From NCBI GenBank assembly GCA_008330645.1, contig VLTN01000077.1, forward strand, positions 1 to 64,000: DNA of 64,000 bases, read 5' to 3'. This document shows positions 50,957 to 60,980 of the stretch, piece after piece. Position 1 is the first letter of the stretch. Each line of letters opens with the position of its first letter. The position numbers and the translations under genes were made by a program. The notes beneath the pieces are model-generated. The model made no database searches. It saw only the letters and a program-made list of their open reading frames with translations, and was not told where the DNA came from. Source of the DNA: Cafeteria roenbergensis (lineage: Eukaryota > Sar > Bigyra > Bicosoecida > Cafeteriaceae).

Positions 50957-53900
50957 CTACGCCCCCGTGCGCACCTCGGGGAAGCGGCCCGCTGCCCCGG
51001 GAAGCCCGGCCCCGCCCCCTGCCGCCGCCAGCGCGTACGACTGGTGAAGCGACCACGCCAGCACCTCATGGCTCTGGAACGCCAGGTCGCCCGTTGCCGC
51101 CGTGAACCCAACCCACGCGCGGCCGTCCGCCGGGGTGCCCAGCGCAGCATGCAGGTCGACCCGCACCCGCAGCACCTCCCGCCCCGGGGGCATTTCCACT
51201 CGGAGAGTGCCTGCCTCGGCGCCCGTCCACCACCCGCGACCGCCGCTCGGGTACTCATTCCCAGCCAGCCACGCTAGCTGCTGGGCACCTCCCCCCGCGG
51301 CGTCCGCGGCGGGCCCGCCGCCCATGCCAGAGGCTGATCCCTCGCCGCCGCTGGCCAGCGGCTCGTACACAACCCGCACATGCACGGGGCGGTCCGCCAT
51401 GTCCGGCACCCCCTCCGTGGCCGCGCCGAGAGCGAACGCGTGACCCTCGCTCGAGGGCCGGTCGCGCGGCGGGCCGTCCTCCGCCGCTGCTTGGCCCGCC
51501 GGCACGGGGGAGTCGGGGGGGGGCGGGGCGTGGACTGCCACGTGGTTCTCGTAGGGATCGCTGTGCTCGGGGTTGTGCCACGTGTCGAACGACACTGCCA
51601 CTGCCCTGGGCAGGCCGGCCCAGCCCTGGCCGCCCCCTGCGCGACCCAGGGCCGCTGGGTGGCGGTCCTGGATCACAAAGGCAAGGCCATCCGCCCCGCG
51701 CGACCGGCAGTTGGTCGAGGCGTCGTCCATGCGCTTGCAGTGATACGACGGGTTGGACAGCTGGAACACGAACTCGGTCGAGAACCCCTCCCGCACCTGC
51801 ATGCGGCGCCCGTACCACGCCGACCCGGCTTGCCCGGGCCTCGACGGGGTCAGCCGGAGAGCCGGCCCGCACGGGCCCGTCGGCGGGCGGGCAAGGTACC
51901 GCGGAGGCACAACCGTCACTCCTGACGGGAGCCTTCCCGGCACGCCGGGGAGCGCGCCGCTGAGGTCCGACCCGCCCGCTGCAGCGGAGCCGACGGGGGC
52001 CGGGGGGGGTCCGCCGGCCGACCCCGGAAACACGCCCGCCGCGGGAAGCGGGGTGGGAAGGGGCAGCTGGGACGACGCGCGCAGCGCCTCCGCGTTCACG
52101 TAGGGTGGGCGGAGCCGCGCGGCAGCGGCGCACGCCAGCCGGCAAGCGCTCCAGGGCGTGGCCGAGCGGTTGGTCAGCGGCGGCACCGGGAGGCCGGGCG
52201 GCACCTCACCGCCGGCATCCCTCACCGCCTGCATGGCGCGTGTGTACGCGTGCGGGTCGGCAGAGCCGCTGTGCCGCGGGTAGACCTTCTTCACGTCGCC
52301 GGGGCGGCTCAGCGCTGCCTCCGCCTCGGGAAGCAAGGCCCCACGCCACCAGCCCGCGTGCCAGGCGGACTGCTGGTCGACCACGCCGTCACCGTCGGCG
52401 TCGCCGATGTCGAATTCCCTCGCGTTGCCGTCGCTGGGCTGTGAGGCCGACGGGGCCGCGAAACCGTCGCAGCAGGAGTGCGTGGCGTTGCAGCCCGCCA
52501 CGTGCGCGGACCCCACAAGCACGAGTCCCCAGCTGCCCTCCCCGCCGACGCGACCCAGCTCGCCAGTCGTGGAGCGGCGGTCGGCGCCGCCGTAGGAGAG
52601 CGTGCCGTTGGCGTCGAACCAGTCGAAGAGGATGTCGGCGGCGGTTGTGCGTGCTGCAGCGGCCTCGGACCAGGGCCCCTGCGAGCCTTGCGGCAGTGCC
52701 TCGCGGTGCCCGTGCGCATTCACCCGCTGCCACGCCGCCGCATCGAGCACAGTGTCCTCGGCCAGCGCTGCGACGCGCAGCTGCACCGCGGTGCCGGCTG
52801 GCAGGCCGGCCACCGTCGTGGAGGTCACGTTGCCGGTTGTTGCGAGGCGGCTCCAGGCAGACCACGCGGCCGGCTCCGCCTCCAGCGCCGGCCAGCCTCC
52901 CAGCTGGGACAGAAGCGAGCCGTTGCGGCCAGCTGGCGCGGGCATGGAGCGCCAGCCAACCTGTCCCCATCGGTCCACAGCCACTGCCGCGAGCACGGCA
53001 GAGGGCACGCCCGAGATGCGGCTCGCTTCTCGCAGCTCCGCCACCGACGGGGTGGGCAGCAGCTCGCCGTCGGGCGCTCCGCCCGACCCCACGTCGCCCG
53101 GCTCGGAGCGGAAGTGCGACTCCTGCCGCTCCAGGAGCACGCTGGCCAGCTGCGGCAGCAGGGGCCCTGCGCCAGCCGCGCCGGTTGGCAGCGCTGCCGC
53201 CACGTCATCGGGCCCAGCGGGCGCGGACACGACTGAGTCGTTGCCCGCGGCGCCCGACCGCCTCGGGCCGAGCGCCAGGAGCGCAGGGTAGAAGGCAGCC
53301 CACAGCTCAGCCGGGCGCAAGAGCGAGCGGGCCTCCAGGACGTACCCCGTGGTGGCCAGCGCGTCCCAGAGGCTGCGAGGCGACCAGCTGGCGGAGAGGT
53401 GTGTGGCGCCCACGTTGGAGGCGTCCAGCGCCACCGGCGCGCGCGGGCCCACCGCGTAGCTGAGCAGGGGCTTGGCGTCGACCAGGCCGGGGAGGCGGCC
53501 CTGGGCCACGGCAACCACTGCGTGCTCGGGGCCGGACTGCATGGCCGGGGAGCGGCAAGCGATGCGGCTCTCGGGCGCTGCAGGGTCGTGCCTGACCTCC
53601 GTGCACGCTGCCCCGCCCACGGTGACGCGAGCGTCGCTCGGGCCAAAGCCGGACCCGGATATGACGAGCAGGTCGCCGCCGCTGCGAAGGCAGTTGTAGG
53701 TCGAGCCGAAGGCCAAACCGAAGGCGTCGGAGCCGACGTCGCGCAGCGCGTGCGCGTCGGCCCAGGAGTGGAAGCGCTGGTCTGTGGTGGTGCCCGTCTC
53801 GCGGGCCCACTGCTTGGTGGGCGGGGGCGGGTTTGAGACGGGGTGAAAGGCCGGGGCGTCTGGGGAGGGACCCGAGAGGTGGAGCGACTCCTGCCGAGTG

Positions 53901-54659
53901 ACGCGCCCGCACCCGCTGACGTGCGCCACGAGGGGCCGCTCCGAGATGCGGATGAAGTCAATGTGCGCCGCTCCGCCTGCCCCTGCCGACGGCGCGGCCC
54001 AGAGGCGCAGGCGCACCTGCACGAGAGCCCCCTGCGGAGCCGCCGTCGGTCCAGGGCTGGCAGGGTTGACGAGCGGCACGTAGTAGGTCCGGGCCGCGCC
54101 GTCTCCCTCAACGCGAAAGCTGGTGCTGCGCACGTCCCACTCGGAGTTGCCCTCGAGGCGCCAGTCCCCCAGGCCGGCGCCGAAGCTGGGAGGAGGGGCG
54201 GCGCCGCCAGGCCGCCGGAGCCGCCAGAGGACCTCGCTGTCACCCGGGGTCCCAAACGCCGCAGCCCGAAACACAAGCACTGTCCTGTCCGTCGCGTTGA
54301 TGTGAAACAGGGGCGAATCGACCACCGGGTCACTGGACTGGGCCTCAAGCCGGAGCTCGCCGCCCAGCACGATGGCCTCGGCCCCAGAAGCCTCCGAAGT
54401 CGCGCTCCCCCACCCCTCCAGGTCGCCCTGCGTCTCGTACTCCCACGCCACTGCGGCAGGCAAGCGCGAGGGCTCTCGGAAGCCGGGCCTGCTCTCAGTC
54501 GCGGTCCCGCGGCGGCCTGGCAACTGCCGAGAGCGCGCGGCTTCGCGCCGCCGGCCGCAGCTTCTCACCGTGCAGGCTCCTGCCCAGGTCCGTGCCGAGA
54601 GCGACGCAAAACAGGCCCAGCGCGGTCGCGCCGCGGAGCGCCAACCGCGCGCGCCGCAT
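50957..54659 (-). CDS. Secreted multidomain protein: TIG domain, EF-like loop and C-terminal L-type lectin, two exons
   Basis: Probably an extracellular carbohydrate-binding protein. Exons 54659-54569 and 54450-50957 (phase 1, GTGAGA/CCGCAG) give 1194 aa; the joined start MRRARLALRGATALGLFCVA is a signal peptide, which the long exon lacks. Order: a jelly-roll-like N-terminal region (VAWEYETQGDLEGWG), an IPT/TIG fold at about 280-360 (GGDLLVISGSGFGPSDARVT), fibronectin-like Ser/Ala regions, a Ca-loop (DIGDADGDGVVDQQ), then a legume-type lectin domain at about 905-1194 with GADGLAFVIQD, AVAVSFDTWHNPEHSDPYEN, HVAVH and WVGFTAATG. No transmembrane helix or GPI signal is obvious. Divergent, 168 bp from the amino-acid transporter start. 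Confidence 0.83.
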
Positions 54660-54827
54660 GCCCGTCAACGCCGCCGCGAGTGCCCGGCTCTGCACTCCAA
54701 CCCGCGGCCACGCCTGGCCAGCATCTGGCCAGGCGGCGGCAGTCGAGCCAGACAGGTCGTGGCTGCCTGGCGGCCCGCACGGGGGCGGGGGCCACTCCCG
54801 AGGCTTGCGGAGCGGGAGAGGAGCACG
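54660..54827. promoter_or_regulatory. Short bidirectional promoter, lectin protein / AAAP transporter
   Basis: Only 168 bp separate the two divergent start codons, so transcription of the secreted lectin and the transporter must start from a shared interval. No TATA box seen. Confidence 0.45.
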
Positions 54828-57148
54828 ATGCACGGGCACATCAGCGCCTCGGCCGGCCAGCCGCCGTCGCTGCTCGATGACGTCCCGGAGACGCCGATGC
54901 CGTGAGTTGAACAATCCGCACAGCGCTTTGCCTGCTGCCCGGTGCTGCGACACCAACGGGGAGGCCCCCGACCTGCCCGGCAGGGCAAGGCACAACCAAG
55001 CGTGCCCTCCGCTGTGGGGGTGCGATGGCGCGTGTGTGCAGCGGGGGCATGCGCGCGCGATCTGTGGCTCCGTTTCTTGTGCAACGCTCGCCTGCTTGCA
55101 CCCGCCTGCCTTGACGGCACTGTCGCAGGCGCCGGATCTCCAAGTACCACGAGCACGCGCCCCAGCCAGAGCAGTCATGCTGCAGCGGGCTCCGCATCCC
55201 TCGGGCGCTGAACGTGTGCGCGAGCAGCCCGGACGGCATGATCTCCACCCTCGTCACCACCTGCATGACGATCAACTGGGTCGTAGGCGCCGGCGCCCTG
55301 GGTCTTCCCTACGTTATGCAGGAGGCGGGCGTGGGCGTGGCGAGCGTCCTCCTCATCGCCACGACGACGCTGCTGTTTGTGACGGCGACCATGCTCGCTG
55401 ACGCCTTCGCGCGCGCCGACGCCATCGAACGCTTCGAGATGCTGGCTGCCGCCGCCAACGTCCCGATTGCCCGCCGGCGAACGGCCCTCGCCTGCTGCTG
55501 GGACACCGCCAAGCCTGAGCCGGCCGCCGTCCCCGGGCCCGCTCCCGGGCCAGCCGAGTCGGGCGAGGCTCAGCCCCTCACGGAGTCTGGCCGGGCAGCC
55601 GCGGGCAGCAGGGCGTCTTCGATCGGCGGCCTGTCGCTCTCGCCCATGGGGCCTGCTTCTCCCGAGCACTACGGCTCCGTTGCGCACAGCCCGCCTGGGC
55701 TGGGCGCGGCCGACGAGACGGCGAGCGAGGCCGGCGAGTCAACGACGTCGGCCGCGCTGTCTGCCGATGCCATCGCCAGGCACGTGGAGTGGCTCCGGCG
55801 GCCAGAGTTCCTCATTTCCCACCGCAAGATCGAGCTCGTGGAGCTCGTCCAGCGCACCTCCGGCACCACCGCTGCGCGAGTGTACCTCTTCCTGGTGTCG
55901 GCCTACCTCTACGGCGCGATGTGGAGCTACGCGGCTGTGTTCGGCGAGAGCTTCGTGAACCGATTCCCCTTCCCGCTGGACGACGACCCTGCTGAGGCGC
56001 GCCGCCTCTCGTACTTCGTGTACGAGGGGGTGTTCGGGCTGGTGGCGGTCAGCATGTCGCTCCTGGGCATCCGCGAGCAAGTGTCCTTCCAGCTCGTCAT
56101 GACTGGGGTCCGCGTCGTCGTGTTTGGCTCCATGGTGATCACAGCCATCATCGCGCTGGCCTCTGCGGACGCGCCGGACCCCACCGGCGGCTTTGATTTG
56201 GCCGGATTCAGCGGGTTCGACCCGGCGACCGCGACAGTGGAGCAGGTATTGTTTGGTGCGGGCCGCGTGATCACGCTTGCAAGCGTCGGGCTGGTCGTTC
56301 CCGTCGTCGTGTACGCACAGCTGTTCCACACTGGCACCGCCGTGCTGGTGGAACCGCTCCGCGACAAGCGGGCAGTGGGCACTGTCTTCGGCGCAACCTA
56401 CCTGGTCACCACCAGTGTCTACCTTGTCATCGGCGCCACCTGCGCTGTGCTATTCGGAAGTTCTGCGGCCCCGTCGATCCAGGTGAACTGGGTGAACTAC
56501 GGAGACCTGTGGGCCAGCCCTTTCGCGCAGGTCATCGGATACATTGTCGTGCTGTTCCCTGGCATCGACACGCTGAGCGTGACGCCCCTGAACGTTGTTG
56601 CGCTCGCCTCCAACATCATGGGCGCCGTGTACGGCGACCGTGCGCCGAAGGCGGAGCGCAACGTGTGGCTGGTGCGCGGCTTCCGGCTCCTTGCTGCTCT
56701 CCCGCCTGTCATTGGGGCGTGCATCGTGCACGACTTGTCCACCATCCTGGATGTGGCCGGGATGGTCGGGCTGTTCATCGCGCTTGTGCTTCCCCCGACA
56801 GTGTGGATTCTCACGCTGAAGGAGACGAACAGGTTCTTTCACCCCACCAGCGATGGGCCTGCCCTCTCGCAAGTCGTCGCGGACAAGCTGGAGCACGGGG
56901 AGTCAGCGGCTGAGGGAACGGCAGAGGCAAGGGAGCCGCACTCCACGAGCGAGCTGCTGCTCGACAGCGACCTGGTGCTGCCACCGAATGACGTCAGGGT
57001 CTCGCCGTACACGCTCCGGATTTTCGCCAGGCAAGGCTGCGCGTGGTGCCTGTCCATGTCCGGCCTGGCCATCACGCTGGTCGTCGTGCTGAGCCTGCTT
57101 GGGGCGTTCGGTGCGGAAGGCCAAGGGTCCGGCGAGGCCATGGATTGA
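54828..57148 (+). CDS. AAAP/SLC32-36-38-type amino acid transporter, two exons
   Basis: Proton- or sodium-coupled amino acid permease of the plasma or vacuolar membrane. Exons 54828-54901 and 55129-57148 (phase 2, GTGAGT/TCGCAG) give 697 aa. The cytosolic N-terminus (MHGHISASAGQPPSLLDD) leads to TM1 with the family Gly motif, INWVVGAGALGLPYVMQEAG. About eleven TMs are expected; clear ones include VASVLLIATTTLLFVTATML, GVFGLVAVSMSLLG, VVPVVVYAQLFHTGTAVLVE, VIGYIVVLFPGIDTLSV and a last segment, ITLVVVLSLLGAFG. A ~150-residue loop (Ala/Ser/Pro-rich) separates the TM2 and TM3 equivalents. The open exon-2 frame alone would miss the true N-terminus. Substrate not predictable. Confidence 0.88.
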
Positions 57149-57887
57149 CCCGTGCACCAGCAACTGTAATGCGTGCATATCAACCTCACTTGTTCGAACC
57201 AGCACTGAGCGATGCAAGCGTGGCTGCCCAAATCTTGACAACCAAGCGGCAGGTCGGACGAGCCGTGAGGCAAAGTCGCGGCCGTGCAGCCATTTTCGTA
57301 GCCTGAAACACGGAGATGCCCCAAACGCCGCGGGGTGCGTGAGCGTCTTTGGTGAGTTGCCAGCAGCGAGGCCAGTCAGATGGGACAGCCCAAGACCGAG
57401 CGCAATAAACGCGCCAAGATGGTCGGTCGCGTCTCACAATCGAAGCGGGAACCAAAAAACCAAACAAACAATGGCTTGCCGTGGAAGGGCGAGGTGGCGC
57501 GCCCTCCCGCCGCCTGGAGGTTGCAGCATTTCGGTGCGGGGAGCGCTGGCAACGGCCTCGGCAAGCGGGCGCGCGCCGGCTGGGCACCGCGCGCCGCGCG
57601 GTCGGGGAGCAACGGTCGGACCAGCACGCCAGCCGACGCGCACGCACCCTCGCGTCGCAGCATTGCGTGGAGAATCTCGGACGGCTCGCTTGCCTGGGTC
57701 CGGGCGGCCCTCAGCTGCCAACTGGTGGAAGCTGTCCCAGCACCAACCCGCTGGGGGGAGAATGGAGGGCGCTTCTCGCGCGCCAGGCAACTCCGAGCGT
57801 TGAGTAGAGCGGCAGTTTCCGCTCACACCAACCGCGCGATCCGAGCACTTGCTGCTCACCCAGCGAAGCAGGCGCGGGGCGAACGCG
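57149..57887. other. Intergenic, AAAP transporter to anoctamin
   Basis: 739 bp tandem spacer, less GC-rich near 57150-57470. No gene recognised. A B-box-like GGTTCGAAC on the minus strand near 57195 lacks the rest of a tRNA. Confidence 0.4.
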
Positions 57888-60800
57888 ATGCTCGAGAGCA
57901 CGTTCGTCACAGTTTCCCCGGTGGCGGGTGGCTGGCCGGCTTCGCCCAAGACTTCAGACAGTGGCGCCGAACGGCTCGGCCACCTTATCCTCATCTTGCC
58001 AGAGAGATCCGTGTCGTGGTTCGAGGCGCAACTGGCGCCCCGTGCGCGGAGAGCCGGTGAGTGGCCCCCGTGCCGACGCCGCGTAGCTTCTGATTGGCCC
58101 GGTCCTCTGTGGCCGGAGGCCGAGCCGGGCGCTGCCACGGCAGCAAGAGGGAGGCGGAGCGAACCCAGACCGTTGCCCAAACAGCAGTTGCAGCGACGAC
58201 GTAGATCGCGACTTCCGAAGGCGGCAGGAGAGCCAGCTGACCCGCGCGCACCTGACTGTGGCGCGCTGCCGCAGGCTTGAAGCTCGACTCGGCCCCTGGG
58301 GCCGATGGAAGCCGCTACTTCGTGCGCGTGACCGCGCCGGAGTCGCGGTTGCTGGCGGAAGCTCAGCGAACAGGCGAGCCCTGCCTGCTGGACAGCCGCG
58401 CACTCCGCAAGGCGGACATCGCTGCCAACGACAAGCTCCAGGCTGAAGGACTCCCCTTTGGCGTTGGGGAGCCTGTCCCCGCGCCTTGCTGCTGCGGGCT
58501 CCTCCGCTGTTGCCGTTGCTGCGGGCAAAGCTGCGGCGACCTGCAGCAGAGCGACGACATGGCCGTCACCAAACCGCCACCTCCGCCGCGACTGCCCCGT
58601 GAGCTGCTGGCGATCCCTGCCTCCGGGGTCCCCCACCCGTGCCGGGCCTGCCTCCCCCAGCTTCTGGCGGACATCTTCTTCCCGCTACCTCTGGACCCCT
58701 ACGCTCACATCCACGCGCCCCTAGTGACCGCGGACTGCCCCTCAGACCCGCGAAACGAGCTGTACTACACCCACAAGACCACCGGGTCGATTTTGGGCAG
58801 CGGGGCTGCGCTGCGCATGCTGCTTTCGATCCTCGAGGGCCCCTCCGTGGACGGGGGAGTCGGCATGGGGCCCCTGAGCCGGTTGATCAGCCAAGGCCGC
58901 ATCTCTGGTTGGTTCCCCGGACGCCTGGAAGCCAAGGACGCTGCACTTGCCCGCTCGTGGGGCGCCTTCGCTCCTCTGTGCTGCCAGCCGCTGGACCTCC
59001 TGCAGTCCCTGTTCGGCAGCAAGGCGGCGCTGTACTTTGCGTTCATTGCGTTCATCGCCTCCATGCTGGTCGTACCGGCCGCCGTCGGCGCGGCCGCCTT
59101 CGTGCATCAACAGCTGGTGGAAACTCCCTCGGAGGTTGCTTGGGCGCCTTTGTTCGCCCTGGTTGTGATCATGGTCCTTGGGGTGGCCACGAAGATGTGG
59201 AACAGGCGCGAGCGCGAGTTGGCGATGCGCTGGGGCCTCCTCAACGCCCACCGGTCTCCGCAGCTGCGGTCCGAATTCAAGCAACCTCACCGCCGTCATC
59301 GCTCGCCGGTAACCGGCAGGCCGACGTACTGGCAGTCTGCCACCGAGCGGGCCTCGCGGACCTTCTGCGCCGCCAGCTGCACCGCCACAGCCATGGGTGT
59401 GGTCGTTGTTGTCACGCTGTCGACCTTTCTAGTGCGCGTCGCGCTCGCGGCGCTCGAGCGGCGGGGCCTCATCGAGCCGTCGTGGTCGGGCAACGCGTCC
59501 TCGGTGATTGGCGCAGTCGTGGTGACTGTCACCCAGATGCTGTACAGCCGCATGGCCGTGTGCCTGACGCATTGGGAGGAGCGGCCCACGGACGTGGAGC
59601 ACGACGCGAGCCTCATCTGCAAGCAAGGCGTGTTCAACGCAGTCAATGTGAGACGGCGAGCATGTTGCGAGGCGATCAGTGTCCTCGCCACGCGCGTAAC
59701 CCTGGCCGTCGCCATTCGCAGGTGCACTCCCGAAACAACATGCTAGCCGGGTGCGCCTCCGTCAAACCAAGAGCCGTCTCGCCTGAATTGGCATGCTGCC
59801 CCCTCGCTGCTCGCAGGTGTCGTTCGCACTGCTTTGGACAGCGTTCGCTCAGACGCGAGCCTCCCTAATCTTCAGCGGCCAGGTGGAGCCATGCTCGCCG
59901 GGACCTGATGGATCGGACGACTGCCTAGCTCAGCTTCGAGCACAGGTTGCCTCGCTGCTGCTGACCAAGTACATCGTGGACAACGCCGTTGGGGCAATCG
60001 TCCCTTGGCTCCTTGAGCACTGGTCCCACATCCTCTGCTGCCAATGCCGCAAGTGCTTCCCAGGCTGCTGCTGGTGGTGCTGCTGCGGGTGCGGCGGAGC
60101 TCCGCGCCACTACGTCAACACGCCAGCAGCCCCGGCGAGCGTCAAGGGCGGCACCCCGGTTGCCAAGTCTGGGGAGCAAGCCCTCGAAGCGCGAAGCAGC
60201 TCCGCTTCCAAGCTCCGCACACGGCTCTCAAGCGGCTTCGACGCCTCGGAGGAAGGCGAGCTCGGAACCCTGAAGATGGACAGCCTGCGCAAGGCTGAAG
60301 CCGACTCTCGCCTGCCCACCTTTGAAGCAGCCCCAGAGATGCACCAGGTACTTGCCGTGCTCACTGTTGCTATCCTCTTCGTCGTGTCTCTTCCGCTGGC
60401 ACCCCTGGTCGCCATTGTGTACCTGGCAACAGCGCGGCTGGTGGATGCTGACAAGCTCATCCGTGCCACGCGGCGCCCGCGACCTGAGGACGTCCCGAGC
60501 ATGGGACCTTGGATCTTGCTGCTGGACGCCATCACGCGAGCTGCCGTGGTCGTCAACGCAGCAGTTGTGTTCTTCACTCCTGGTCACACCGCCGTGTCGG
60601 GCAGCTCAGCAGGGTTTCCGGGACTGTTTGGCCCCGTGGAAACCCGCGAACAGCGGCTTATTGCCTTCGTAGCTGTTGAGGCCTCAGTGCTGGGCGTCCT
60701 TTGGCTGATTGGGAATGTCATTCCGGACCAGCCGGACTCGGTTACGCTGCAGGCGTCTCGCCAAGCCTATCTCGTCGCTCGGCACATTCACCTTCACCGC

Positions 60801-60980
60801 ACTGCCGGAAAGTCGGAGCAACTTGGCGAAATGCCAGGCGACGACGAGGCCTCTGCTGATGCCAAGGAAACTGAGTCAGGACCCGCCCAAGCGGTGCTGG
60901 AAGCAGCAGCTCGCTCCGCAAGGCCTCATCCGGCGGCTGCGACCGCTGCCGCAAGCGCTGCGCCTGCTCGCGATTCATAG
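57888..60980 (+). CDS. Anoctamin/TMEM16-family membrane protein, three exons
   Basis: TMEM16 proteins are Ca2+-activated lipid scramblases or anion channels. Exons 57888-58056, 58275-59647 and 59817-60980 join in phase (GTGAGT/CCGCAG, GTGAGA/TCGCAG), 901 aa. Family features: an N-terminal cytosolic fold (HLILILPERSVSWFEAQL; SRYFVRVTAPESRLLAEAQR), the TM1 start SKAALYFAFIAFIASMLVVP, TKMWNRRERELAMRWG, a SPVTGRPTYW turn, NAVNVSFALLWTAFAQTR across the last splice site, LPLAPLVAIVYLATARLVDA, and RRPRPEDVPSMGPW. Against ANO1 (from memory), the TM6-TM8 Ca2+ ligands are mostly not kept. Two Cys-rich runs (CCCGLLRCCRCC; CCQCRKCFPGCCWWCCCGC) may be palmitoylated. The start codon is the least certain part. 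Confidence 0.87.

Noticed and set aside
57185-57205. tRNA B-box-like GGTTCGAAC on the minus strand
   Set aside because: The following bases do not match the B box, and no A box or cloverleaf could be drawn.
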